DNA of 64,000 bases. Source: Alphaproteobacteria bacterium. GTDB taxonomy: Bacteria > Pseudomonadota > Alphaproteobacteria > Sphingomonadales > Sphingomonadaceae. The DNA lies in NCBI GenBank assembly GCA_018823325.1, contig JAHJIJ010000032.1, positions 1 through 64,000 on the forward strand. The letters are read 5' to 3'. This document shows, piece by piece, positions 42,947 to 51,685 of the stretch (position 1 is its first letter; every line of letters begins with the position of its first letter). The notes beneath the pieces were generated by a model. The model made no database searches, was not told where the DNA came from, and was given only the letters and a program-made list of their open reading frames with translations. The position numbers and the translations under genes were made by a program.

Positions 42947-45268
42947 TCAAACGGCTTTGGCGATGAAATCGCGGATGGCACATGTCGCATGCTGATAAGC
43001 GAGCACGGACTCGGCGCCTTCGTTGAGGTTCAGCCCGCGCGGATTGATCCCGTCTCGGCTGGTGCCAGTGACCGGATCGGCGACGATAACGCCGCGATCA
43101 TTATGTCCCGCGAACCAGTCGTAAGCCCGACGCGCATGGATCAGCCACGCCAGGTCGCCTGTGACATCATAAGCCGCTGCGGCGGCGTCGATCATCGCCC
43201 AAATTTCGACCGGCTGCTGGTCGAACGGCCGTGGCGGCTCGTAAGGCTTGCCGAAGCTGTCCGATCCCACCGGGCGGAAGTGGCCGCGCGACGCGATTTG
43301 CAGCTCGGTGATCCAGCGTAATGATGTGAGACCGCAAGCCGTGATGTTGTCCTGACCCAGCCGCGCACCAGCCCGCAACATCGCCTCGGGTAGGCGGCCA
43401 TTGTCATACGCCAGGACGTTCTCGAACCAGTGCCAGTCGGGTTGGGCGACCGCGTGGAACAATTCAAGCAGCCGGTTGGCGCCCCGCTTAATGATCTGGG
43501 CGGCCAGTTGGTGCTCTCCGTGTGTAGTCAGCACATAATCCGCGCCCAGCATCGCGAAGGCAGTCGCGCGAGGGGATTGGAAATCCAGCGCCGACGGTGC
43601 TGTGCGCTCGAACAATTCATGCGACCAGCGCCTCAGTCCGGTGTTCCTGGCGCGCTGTGCGGAAAAGCCCAGCGCCCATAACGTTCGTCCGCAGCTATCC
43701 TCCGAGCCGATGTCTTCCAGCCAGTTGCGACCAAAGCCCATGAAGTTACGGAATTCCTGCCGGTCGGGATTCCAGGCGTGCTGCACAAAGGCAGCGAAGA
43801 TGCCCGTCAGCCGGTCGCAACGACGCAGCGCCTCGCCATTAAGGCGGTGCATCAGCATCAGCGCACGCGCATTATCATCCACGCAATAGCCGTGGGCGCG
43901 GTCCGGCACGCCATGGATGCTGTGCTGCAGAATGCCAGTATCGTCACAAATCCGCAGCAGCCCATCCACGCCGATCTGCTCGGGCACGCGCGCTGCGCCC
44001 GGCGTAATCTGGCTCGCCGCAATCAGGTCGCGGCTGCGCTCGGCAAAGACCGGCCAGATCATGTCGCGGCTGCGCGCATAAGCGCGCCGCTGCAAGGTCA
44101 TCAACCGCTCTCGGTCGCTCAGCAGATCGCCAATTGCATCGCCCAGCGCCGCTTTGTCGTGAAAGGGCACCAGCACACCATGATCGTCCGCGAGCAGTTC
44201 CAGAGCATGCACATACGGCGTTGATACCACTGCCTTGCCGAGCGCCATTGCATAAGAGAGCGTGCCGGATGTGGATTGCTGTGCGCCCGTATAGGGTGTC
44301 ACATAAACATCCGTCGCTTCGATCAGGTCGAGCAATGCCTCCGTCTCCATGAAGCTGTCGATCCAGCGGACATGGTCGTCAACGCCAAGCACCTGTGCCT
44401 GCGCCCGGAGCTTCTTGCGATAGGCTTCCCCTTCCTGCGCCAGCAGATTGGGATGTGTTGCCCCGGCAATGCAATAGAGCACGTCGGGATGCCTCGCGAC
44501 GATAGCAGGCAAGGCCGCGATCACGGCTTCGATGCCTTTTCCCGGCGAGAGCAGGCCGAAGGTCAACACCACCTGCCTGTCATCAAATCCAAACTGCGCC
44601 TTGAACTGCTGCCCCCGCCCAAACGGCCTGTCCGGCACGCCGTGCGCAATGAGCGCGATCTGATCGGCGTCGGCATTATAAACCGTACGCAGCAAGTCAC
44701 GCGAGCGCTGGGACATCACCACAAGTCGACTGGCCCGTGCGATCAGCCTCTCCATCACACGGCGTTGATCGTCATCTGGCTCGGCGAGTACAGTGTGTAG
44801 GGTCACGATCAGTGGCGCGGCGACGCGATCAACCAGTTCGAGGATCATGTCTCCGGCAAGACCGCCGAACAGGCCGAACTCGTGCTGGAGCCAGACCACA
44901 TCGGCACCACTGGATTCGATCTGCCGGGCTGCATCGACAAAGGTTGGAATCTCTCCCTCGATGATCGAGGCGCGCACCGCAGGGTGGCTATGGGGCCGGC
45001 CCATAATCGGGGACATCGCATAGATGTCGATCACAAGTTCGGGATAGGCCGCACTCAGCGAATTATAAATGTCGGTCGTAAAGGTCGCGATGCCACACCG
45101 CCGCGGCAGAAAGCCGCCGATAAGTGCGATCCGAACCGGTGCCCTAACATCTACCCGCTTTAAAGGAGCAGCCGCCTGATCATCCAGGAGCCACGCGCGA
45201 TCGAGAGTTACGGACACAGGCCGTTCCCGCCGAAAATGACGTAAGGCCTCGCCCAATAGAATATCCAT
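42947..45268 (-). CDS. GT4-type glycosyltransferase fused to an alpha/alpha-barrel domain
   Basis: 773 residues. The N-terminal ~420 residues form a GT-B glycosyltransferase of family 4, with RIALIGGFLPRRCGIATFT, the sugar-nucleotide region LTFGLLSPGKGIEAVIAALP and VYVTPYTGAQQSTSGTLSYA. The C-terminal ~350 residues are helical, with DRAHGYCVDDNARALMLMHR and NLNEGAESVLAYQ typical of glycosidase-like (alpha/alpha)6 barrels. The combination suggests an enzyme that makes and trims a mannose-containing glycan or handles an oligosaccharide with the GH130 partner. It is the first gene of the two-gene minus-strand unit. Confidence 0.8.
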   Translation of the reverse strand: MDILLGEALRHFRRERPVSVTLDRAWLLDDQAAAPLKRVDVRAPVRIALIGGFLPRRCGIATFTTDIYNSLSAAYPELVIDIYAMSPIMGRPHSHPAVRASIIEGEIPTFVDAARQIESSGADVVWLQHEFGLFGGLAGDMILELVDRVAAPLIVTLHTVLAEPDDDQRRVMERLIARASRLVVMSQRSRDLLRTVYNADADQIALIAHGVPDRPFGRGQQFKAQFGFDDRQVVLTFGLLSPGKGIEAVIAALPAIVARHPDVLYCIAGATHPNLLAQEGEAYRKKLRAQAQVLGVDDHVRWIDSFMETEALLDLIEATDVYVTPYTGAQQSTSGTLSYAMALGKAVVSTPYVHALELLADDHGVLVPFHDKAALGDAIGDLLSDRERLMTLQRRAYARSRDMIWPVFAERSRDLIAASQITPGAARVPEQIGVDGLLRICDDTGILQHSIHGVPDRAHGYCVDDNARALMLMHRLNGEALRRCDRLTGIFAAFVQHAWNPDRQEFRNFMGFGRNWLEDIGSEDSCGRTLWALGFSAQRARNTGLRRWSHELFERTAPSALDFQSPRATAFAMLGADYVLTTHGEHQLAAQIIKRGANRLLELFHAVAQPDWHWFENVLAYDNGRLPEAMLRAGARLGQDNITACGLTSLRWITELQIASRGHFRPVGSDSFGKPYEPPRPFDQQPVEIWAMIDAAAAAYDVTGDLAWLIHARRAYDWFAGHNDRGVIVADPVTGTSRDGINPRGLNLNEGAESVLAYQHATCAIRDFIAKAV

Positions 45269-45468
45269 TCATGCAGAACGCCGCTCAGATCGCGGGTCGT
45301 TGTCTATATAACAGATTGCGCGCAGCTTGGTTGCACTGATTTGCGGCGAACCATACACCACACCTGCATGTCGCACTAACGGGACGACCGTGCGTCCGGG
45401 ATGGGTGAAAAGAGGGCGGGGTGAGACGAGGGCTGGGCCATCGCTTTCAACCGGCACCTCTGACAGAC

Positions 45469-45930
45469 CTATTCCGCCAGCAGCGGCGCGGAGCGGAGCG
45501 CCGCTGCTGGCGGGCGCTCGGCAGACACGGGCTCTCTGGGACGCGGCGGGATGGACGGGACCTCCGCGCGGGCCGCGGCGCGTGGCCGCGTGATGTCTTG
45601 CAGATTAACCGCCTCATAGGGCGGCAGCGGCGCATAGTCCGCAGGCAGCGGCTCGAGATACTCCGGCACGCGATGCAGCCCTGAATCGCAACCTTCGCAA
45701 TGATAGCTCGTCGGCCCATTGCGTGTCGCAAGCGCGGTTGGCTGGCGGTCCTCGAATGTGGGTTCATCGTCACCTAGCCCGGCCTCACTCCAATAAGCGG
45801 CCAGCTCTTCCGCGCCGGTCTTGTTGTCCGCACCGCCGGCTGTGACGAAATTGCCCAGCGTGACACCCGCCACCCCGCCAAGCAGCAGAATGGCACCGAC
45901 AAACCCCAATGTACGAACGCTGGTGTGCAT
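45469..45930 (-). CDS. Membrane-anchored hypothetical protein with a YHCEGCDSGLHR motif
   Basis: 153 residues. An N-terminal hydrophobic segment (residues ~8-27, LGFVGAILLLGGVAGVTLG) anchors a soluble domain that contains YHCEGCDSGLHR (~76) and a Pro/Ala-rich tail. I do not recognise the family. The CxxC with flanking histidines could bind metal or haem, but the spacing is not a standard haem c site. A strong stem-loop overlaps its last codons. Confidence 0.6.
   Translation of the reverse strand: MHTSVRTLGFVGAILLLGGVAGVTLGNFVTAGGADNKTGAEELAAYWSEAGLGDDEPTFEDRQPTALATRNGPTSYHCEGCDSGLHRVPEYLEPLPADYAPLPPYEAVNLQDITRPRAAARAEVPSIPPRPREPVSAERPPAAALRSAPLLAE
45474..45513. repeat. 16-bp perfect inverted repeat in the 3' end of a gene
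   Basis: Arms 45474-45489 and 45498-45513 pair perfectly (core gccagcagcggcgc) around an 8-base loop. It lies in the last codons of the hypothetical gene at 45469-45930. There is no T-run on the minus strand, so it may be an RNA-stabilising or attenuating hairpin rather than a plain terminator. Confidence 0.6.
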
Positions 45931-46074
45931 GGGCCGTGATCCTATCAGATTTCGCCTGCGAGGGGCACTCCGTCATGGGGACGCTGCCTTTGAAACAAGT
46001 CCGCTCGCCGTCATTGGTTCCGTCTACGCAAGTTTCAGCTTTGATCGCACCGGCCAGCGATTTAAGAGCCGCGC

Positions 46075-46746
46075 ATGTGGCATCTCTATCAGTTCCCGCT
46101 CTGCCCCTTTTCCCGCAAAGTCCGGTTTCTCATGGCGGAGAAGGGCATCGTGTACGAAACCGTACGCGAATCACCGTGGGAAGCTCGCGACGAGTTCCTT
46201 GATCTCAATCCAGCGGGCGCCACGCCGGTCATCGTTTCCGATGATGGCGCGGCGACGCTGGCAGACAGTCAGGCGATCTGCGAATATTTCGAGGAAACGG
46301 TCGATCAGTTCCCGCTGATAGCCGGTTCGGCACTCGCCCGCGCGGAAGTGCGCCGCCTCGTCGCCTGGCTAGATCAGATCGTGTACCGCGATGTGGTGGC
46401 GCCGCTGCTCAATGAGCGGATGATCAAGCGCGTCGTTTCCCGCGCTTCACCCGATGCCGGCGCGCTGCGCGATGCCATGCGCCGGGCCAACACCCACATG
46501 GATTACATGGATTATCTGCTCGATCATCGCAGTTGGCTCGCCGGCGGGACGATGAGCCTGGCGGACATCACCGCCGCCGCGCATATCTCCGTTGCCGATT
46601 ATCTCGGCGGCATCGACTGGGAGGGCCACGGCCCCACCAAACGCTGGTATGCCGGCATCAAGTCGCGTCCCTCCTTCCGCCCGCTGCTCTCCGAACGGAT
46701 GGAAGTCGTCACCCCGCCCAAATACTACGATCAGCCGGATTTCTGA
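46075..46746 (+). CDS. Glutathione S-transferase family protein
   Basis: 223 residues. The N-terminal thioredoxin-like domain carries the active-site CPFSRKVRFLMAEKG, close to the beta/omega-type GSTs with a catalytic cysteine. NPAGATPVIV and the SQAICEYF helix match the glutathione site, and the C-terminal domain is all-helical (MSLADITAAAHISVADYLGG). It is unrelated at detail level to the LigE-like protein at 5592. Role unknown: detoxification or redox. Start at 46075 is the only good ATG. Confidence 0.88.
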   Translation: MWHLYQFPLCPFSRKVRFLMAEKGIVYETVRESPWEARDEFLDLNPAGATPVIVSDDGAATLADSQAICEYFEETVDQFPLIAGSALARAEVRRLVAWLDQIVYRDVVAPLLNERMIKRVVSRASPDAGALRDAMRRANTHMDYMDYLLDHRSWLAGGTMSLADITAAAHISVADYLGGIDWEGHGPTKRWYAGIKSRPSFRPLLSERMEVVTPPKYYDQPDF

Positions 46747-46773
46747 GGGTCACCGTTCGGGCTGAGCGGTGAA

Positions 46774-47931
46774 TCACTCTTCCATATCGCGGGCGATGTA
46801 CACCCGGTTTCGCCCATGTTCCTTGGCCAGATACAGCGCCCGGTCGGCAGCCTTGAGCGCATCGCGCGGTTCGGGATAGGCGAACACATCCGCTACGCCG
46901 CCTGAGAAGGTCACGCGCTCCATCCGCTCGCCGGTCTTGCGATCGACCAGATTGCGCTGCGCCATGTCGATGCGTGCGTCATCGACCACCTTCGCCGCCT
47001 CGGCGACGGTCATGCCACGGAACAGCATCACGAACTCCTCGCCGCCGTGTCGCGCGACATGGCATCTGTCGTCGGAGATTTTCGCAAGCAGCCCCGCAAC
47101 GAACTTCAGCACTCGGTCGCCCGCATCATGACCGTGGTTATCGTTGATGACCTTGAAATGGTCGATGTCGCAGAAAGCCACGCATAGCGGTTCTGCACCC
47201 TCGCGGGCCGTCGCGGCTTCCTCACGAAGCGTATTCTCGAATGCGCGCCGGTTGGGCAGGCCGGTCAGATGGTCCTGCTCGGCGGCCTTACGCGCGCTTT
47301 CCAGATTCTTCTGGAGCAGCCGCGTCTGAACCTGGCCGTCCCGCATCCTGGCTTCGACTTCGCGGGTCTTCTCGATCATGCTGCGCGTCAGCAGGATGAG
47401 ATTGCTGACCGCTTCTCCGGTATCGGCTTGACCGAGCGTGGCAGCCTGCTTCTGCAGGGCAGCGCCGAAATCTTTGGCGGAACTGCTGGATTGGTTCGCG
47501 ATGCCGGTCAAATGGTCGAGATTGGCCTCCACCTCCAGCAGCATATCGCCCAGCGTATCCGGCGTCAGTTCCTCGGCGCGCTGCTCGGCAATGATCTGCT
47601 CGGCAACGCCATTGGTGAGCTTGCCGCGCTCGGTCAGGATCGCGCGCACGGCCTTCTCGATCGCGATGTCGTTGCCGGTAATGTAGTCCAGAGCCAATCC
47701 GAAGTTGAGCGGCGTCAGGTCGAGATCATGAGCGAAAATGAAGCTGCCAACCTCGTCGTAGAGCGTCTTGCGCCGCTCGCTTTCCCGGCGAAGATGCGCG
47801 CTCCCCGCCTCACGGGCCGCCGCCTCATCTTCCCGCCCGGCCTCGGAGGCGGTGTCCGTGATGCCCAGAATCCGGCCCAACCGAGCCAGCTTCCCACCAA
47901 AACTCTCAGACGGCACTTGCACGGCAGACAT
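46774..47931 (-). CDS. Diguanylate cyclase (GGDEF domain)
   Basis: 385 residues. The N-terminal ~210 residues are a helical, non-membrane regulatory region containing a coiled-coil-like stretch. The C-terminal GGDEF domain has LTGLPNRRAFENTL, FCDIDHFKVINDNHGHDAGD and the signature RHGGEEFVMLF, so the active-site GGEEF is intact and c-di-GMP synthesis is expected. No RxxD inhibitory site is visible five residues upstream. No membrane segments. It probably controls surface or motility behaviour in response to an unknown cytosolic input. Confidence 0.93.
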   Translation of the reverse strand: MSAVQVPSESFGGKLARLGRILGITDTASEAGREDEAAAREAGSAHLRRESERRKTLYDEVGSFIFAHDLDLTPLNFGLALDYITGNDIAIEKAVRAILTERGKLTNGVAEQIIAEQRAEELTPDTLGDMLLEVEANLDHLTGIANQSSSSAKDFGAALQKQAATLGQADTGEAVSNLILLTRSMIEKTREVEARMRDGQVQTRLLQKNLESARKAAEQDHLTGLPNRRAFENTLREEAATAREGAEPLCVAFCDIDHFKVINDNHGHDAGDRVLKFVAGLLAKISDDRCHVARHGGEEFVMLFRGMTVAEAAKVVDDARIDMAQRNLVDRKTGERMERVTFSGGVADVFAYPEPRDALKAADRALYLAKEHGRNRVYIARDMEE

Positions 47932-48027
47932 GCCAGATCTCCTCCAACGCCGCTCTTTTAGCCGCCTGTAGTAAATAAAGCTTTGAGGGCGATCGGCAGG
48001 ATAGCTGATCTTGGTTGCAGGTCCGGG

Positions 48028-49233
48028 TCAGACCAGATCGCCGAGCAACAACCGCGGCTTATTTCCGCTCTCGCCGCGCGCTTCGTCCATGAAGCGCTCC
48101 TTAAGTGGCCCCAGCTTCTGCACGGCAGAAAGGCCCAGCCGGCGGATTGCCGAGGCGGGTTTGCCCGGCACATCGAACAGACGCACCAACCCGTCCATCA
48201 TGATGGTGACGCTCAGGGCATCCAGCGCCCGCCAGCGCTGGTAGCGCGCGAGCAATTGCGCGTCGCCCGGCTCCATGCCGGTCCGCATGCCCTCCACGAT
48301 CACTTCCGTCAGCGCCGCCACATCGCGATAGCCCAGGTTCACCCCCTGCCCCGCAATGGGATGAATGCCATGTGCCGCATCACCGACCAGCGCCAGCCGC
48401 TTGTCGATGATCCGCGCGGCGCGATGATAGCCGAGCGGATAGCTCTGCATCGGCGCGGCCAGCCGGATGCGGCCAAGGAAATTCCCCATGCGCTTCTGTG
48501 CTTCCGCCAACCAGGCCTGTTCGCCGAGCTTCAGATAGGCCGCTGCATGTTTCGTCGGCACCGTCCAGACGATCGCCGATCGATTGCCCGGCAGCATCGG
48601 CAGCAGGGCGAAAGGCCCGCCCGGGTAGAAGATCTCATAGGCGGTGTTGCCGTGCGCTTCGTCGTGCTCGATGGCGGTGACCAGTGCCGTGTGCGGATAA
48701 TCCCACGTCGCCACCGGAATGCCCGCTGCCTTGCGGGTGGGGCTGCCCCGCCCTTCCGCACCGACCAGCAGGCTCGCGCTGATCTCGGCGCCGCTTTCCA
48801 GCCGAACGGTCACGCCATGATCGCCGCGGACGACGTCCGCGGCGCGGTCTGGTTGGAACCGCGCGATGTCGGACGCATCCGCCGCCGCTTCGATGGCCGC
48901 GCGCAATTCGCGATTCTCGACCATGAACCCCATGGCCCCATCCTCGGGATCGGGCGCGAAGTCCAGGGCGCCGCCGGTCAGCCCTTCGCTCACCCAGATC
49001 CGGTCGATCGGGCAGGTCTTGCCGTGCAGGAACGGCGCGACACCGATCGCCTCAAACTGGCGCCAGCTGGCCGAGGAAATCGCCGAGGTGCGCCCGTCAA
49101 AGCTCTGCGCCGGCACGCGCGAGGGCGCTGCCGGATCGATAACGGCGCTCCGCACCCCATGCCGCTCCAGCGCCACGGCCAGCGTCAGCCCGACAAGGCC
49201 GCCGCCCAATATGATCACATCATAGCGTTGCAT
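48028..49233 (-). CDS. FAD-dependent UbiH/UbiF/COQ6-family hydroxylase
   Basis: 401 residues. N-terminal FAD motif is DVIILGGGLVGLTLAVALERHG, with the middle DG motif VGAEGRGSPTR and the C-terminal GDAAHGIHPIAGQGVNLGYRD typical of flavoprotein aromatic hydroxylases. These enzymes hydroxylate the ubiquinone ring; which position cannot be read from the sequence. The nearby class I methyltransferase is probably not part of the same pathway. The start at 49233 is the natural family start. Confidence 0.88.
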   Translation of the reverse strand: MQRYDVIILGGGLVGLTLAVALERHGVRSAVIDPAAPSRVPAQSFDGRTSAISSASWRQFEAIGVAPFLHGKTCPIDRIWVSEGLTGGALDFAPDPEDGAMGFMVENRELRAAIEAAADASDIARFQPDRAADVVRGDHGVTVRLESGAEISASLLVGAEGRGSPTRKAAGIPVATWDYPHTALVTAIEHDEAHGNTAYEIFYPGGPFALLPMLPGNRSAIVWTVPTKHAAAYLKLGEQAWLAEAQKRMGNFLGRIRLAAPMQSYPLGYHRAARIIDKRLALVGDAAHGIHPIAGQGVNLGYRDVAALTEVIVEGMRTGMEPGDAQLLARYQRWRALDALSVTIMMDGLVRLFDVPGKPASAIRRLGLSAVQKLGPLKERFMDEARGESGNKPRLLLGDLV

Positions 49234-49333
49234 GGACCCTGTCTAGCGCGGCGATGCGGCCATGGCGACTGCCCATTGGAGAAATGACATTGGTCGGCCC
49301 GGGGGCATATGCACTGCCGGCGGGGACCAGATC

Positions 49334-49975
49334 TCAGAATGCGAGCTGCGCGTCATCCACCGCCGCGATGTCCACCGCGCGCCGATAACGAAAGACCGTC
49401 GCGGGCGGCACATTACGCACGATAGTGCCGATGCGCTCAACGCCCAGATCGAGCGCGTCCGCTACCGAATCGGCGACCGGCGGGCGCGGCGAATAGGTAA
49501 ACTGGATGAACGCCCCGCCCGGCCGCAGCAGCCGGAACGCCTCGGTCACGATCGCGCTCTGCAAACCCTTGCTCATCGCAAGAAGCGGCAGCCCGCTGAT
49601 CACGCACTGATAAGCACCCGCCCCGCCAGCGCTCTGCGCGACGACGGCCTGCGCCGGCGCCTCGATGATCGATACATTCGGAAAATCCCGCCGCAGATTG
49701 CGCGCGAAACCGGGATTGATCTCGACCACTTCCAGATCTGTACGAGGCAGACCGGTCGCGAGAATTTGCCGGGTCAGCGCACCGGTGCCGCCACCAAACT
49801 CCATGACGAGGCCGCCTTGGGGATCGATCTGCGAGGCCATCAGCCGCCCCAAATGCGGGCTGCTCGGCACAATGGACGCCGTCTGGCGCGGCTTGCGCAA
49901 CCAGGCTTGCAGAAATTTCAGATAATCGCCAGCGCTCGAACGGCGATCGGTAAGTGCAGATCCCTTGCTCGCCAT
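49334..49975 (-). CDS. SAM-dependent phospholipid N-methyltransferase-like protein
   Basis: 213 residues. The opening FLQAWLRKPRQTASIVPSSP and the SAM motif VMEFGGGTGALTRQILATG, followed by VVEINPGFARNL, match the PmtA-type phospholipid methyltransferases of alphaproteobacteria. PmtA methylates phosphatidylethanolamine toward phosphatidylcholine. A GTG at 49996 is in frame, but the ATG at 49975 has a GAGGG ribosome site at good spacing. Another class I methyltransferase function cannot be excluded. Confidence 0.8.
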   Translation of the reverse strand: MASKGSALTDRRSSAGDYLKFLQAWLRKPRQTASIVPSSPHLGRLMASQIDPQGGLVMEFGGGTGALTRQILATGLPRTDLEVVEINPGFARNLRRDFPNVSIIEAPAQAVVAQSAGGAGAYQCVISGLPLLAMSKGLQSAIVTEAFRLLRPGGAFIQFTYSPRPPVADSVADALDLGVERIGTIVRNVPPATVFRYRRAVDIAAVDDAQLAF

Positions 49976-50223
49976 CGGCCCTCGCTCAGCTGTCACGGAA
50001 CCGACTCACTAGTGCGCAGCGCGGGCCGTGGGAAGAGGCAAGATTAGGGGAAGTGGGACAGATGCGCACATCAGCCCTGCAATCACGCCGCACAGAGCTA
50101 ACGATGTCTCACGCGTAGACGAATCATCTTGCAGATAGGCAGAACGGCTTCCTGCCGGAACGGCGCGCTTCAAGAACAAATCAGACGATCGGGTTCCGCG
50201 GCCAGGACGATAATCAACCGTCC

Positions 50224-50595
50224 TTAGTGAGTCACATGCCGTACGGCTGCCAGCAGGCGCTCGGGGTCGAACGGCTTCACCAGCCATCCCGTTGCCCCTG
50301 CTTCGCGCGCACGGCTGCGCTTTTCCTCGCTATATTCGGTCGTCAACACCAGCACAGGACGGTTCACATGTCGACGGCCCTGCGCGCGCAGCGTCTCGAT
50401 AAAACCGAAGCCATCGAGGCGCGGCATGTTGATATCTGTTATGATGAGATCGGCCTCGTTCGCCTCGAGCCAGTCGAGCGCCGCCTGCCCGTCTTCCGCC
50501 TCGACCACCTCGAAGCCGCCGCCGGTCAGCGTCATGCGCAGCAGCGCACGCATGCTACGGCTGTCATCGACCGTCAAAATCCTCGTCGCCGGCAT
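50224..50595 (-). CDS. CheY-like single-domain response regulator
   Basis: 123 residues. RILTVDDSRSMR opens the receiver, the phosphoacceptor is Asp54 in LIITDINMPRLDGFGF, and the conserved Thr and Lys are in VLTTEYS and WLVKPFD. There is no output domain. It resembles chemotaxis CheY more than the receiver at 377, but no chemotaxis genes are in the window. An in-frame GTG at 50607 exists; the ATG at 50595 has AGGAAG upstream. Confidence 0.88.
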   Translation of the reverse strand: MPATRILTVDDSRSMRALLRMTLTGGGFEVVEAEDGQAALDWLEANEADLIITDINMPRLDGFGFIETLRAQGRRHVNRPVLVLTTEYSEEKRSRAREAGATGWLVKPFDPERLLAAVRHVTH

Positions 50596-50709
50596 GCTCG
50601 CGCCCACTTCCTACCCCACATAGGTGATGGCAAGCGAGATAGCTGACACTCCGTTTACAAATCGTTTGAAAGCGAGCTGCGGCGGGGGCGTTCTTGCAGC
50701 GGTGCGGGA

Positions 50710-51588
50710 TCAGATCTCGGCGTTGATTACCCAGTCGTGGAACGTGCGGACCGCACGCTTTTCCATCGCTTTAGGCCGGCAGACGAAGAAATAGCGATAG
50801 GGGCTTTCGACATGAAAATCGAACAACCGGACGATACGGGGATCGTGGGCTTCCTGAAAATGGCGGCCATGCATGGCGGCAATACCGAGTCCCTGCGCCG
50901 CCGCCTCCAGCATCAGCGCGCCCGAATCATAATAGTCGATCGAGGCCGGGGTGAGGTTGGGCAGGCCTACAGCGTCCTTCCAAACATCGAACGTCGCAGA
51001 CATGTCGCGGTGGACGAGCAGCGTCTGGCGGGCAATGTCTTCCGGCCTGGTAACCGGGTGACTGCCCTCAAGGAGCGTTTTGGAGCCGATCAGATAGACA
51101 AGATCGCGGTCTAATTCGCGTGCATATAAAGAGGGGTCAACATCCCTGGCAAGTACGATGGCGGCGTCCAGTCCTTCGCCGAGGCGGGCGATGGCGTTGG
51201 GGCTGGTGTCAACATCCAGATGAACATCGGGATGGAGCTTGTGGAACTCGCCCAGCCGCGGGAACAGCCGCTGGCTCGCGAACAGCGGGAGCATGCCGAG
51301 GCGTACGCGCATCGTCCGGGCGCCGCCCATCGCGCTCTCGATGGCTGCACTCAGCGTATCAAGCGCGGGCGCGATTTCCTTGAGCAGCGCATGGCCGTTC
51401 TGGTTCAGCTCCAGCTGCTGATGCTTACGCTCGAACAGACTGTAGCCCAGGAACCGCTCGAGCGCCTGAATCCGGCGGCTGAGCGCAGGCGCCGACAGCG
51501 CAAGCTCCTCCGCAGCGGCCTTTACGGAGCCGGTCCGGGCGACCTGCACAAAGGCCTCCAGGGCCGTGAGGGGTGGAAGTCTCCGCAT
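50710..51588 (-). CDS. LysR-family transcriptional regulator, GcvA-like
   Basis: 292 residues. The N-terminal winged helix has LTALEAFVQVARTGSVKAAA then LALSAPALSRRIQALERFLG, followed by the effector domain with a typical C-terminal IAAMHGRHFQEAHDPRIVRL. The shape resembles GcvA-type regulators. Targets are unknown: the neighbouring DUF418 gene, 97 bases downstream, is on the same strand. LysR regulators often control the divergent neighbour, but no divergent gene is present here. Confidence 0.9.
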   Translation of the reverse strand: MRRLPPLTALEAFVQVARTGSVKAAAEELALSAPALSRRIQALERFLGYSLFERKHQQLELNQNGHALLKEIAPALDTLSAAIESAMGGARTMRVRLGMLPLFASQRLFPRLGEFHKLHPDVHLDVDTSPNAIARLGEGLDAAIVLARDVDPSLYARELDRDLVYLIGSKTLLEGSHPVTRPEDIARQTLLVHRDMSATFDVWKDAVGLPNLTPASIDYYDSGALMLEAAAQGLGIAAMHGRHFQEAHDPRIVRLFDFHVESPYRYFFVCRPKAMEKRAVRTFHDWVINAEI

Positions 51589-51685
51589 CGTTCGTCAGTC
51601 GAGAACAGGTTTATGCTGCATCGCACAACTATGCCGCAACAGCGGTCCGGACGCTAGCTTGTTTTATCAGGAACATTGCCTCGCT

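Noticed and set aside
47983..49287. 434-residue plus-strand frame opposite the UbiH-family gene
   Set aside because: Antisense shadow; the minus-strand product has three FAD motifs in order.
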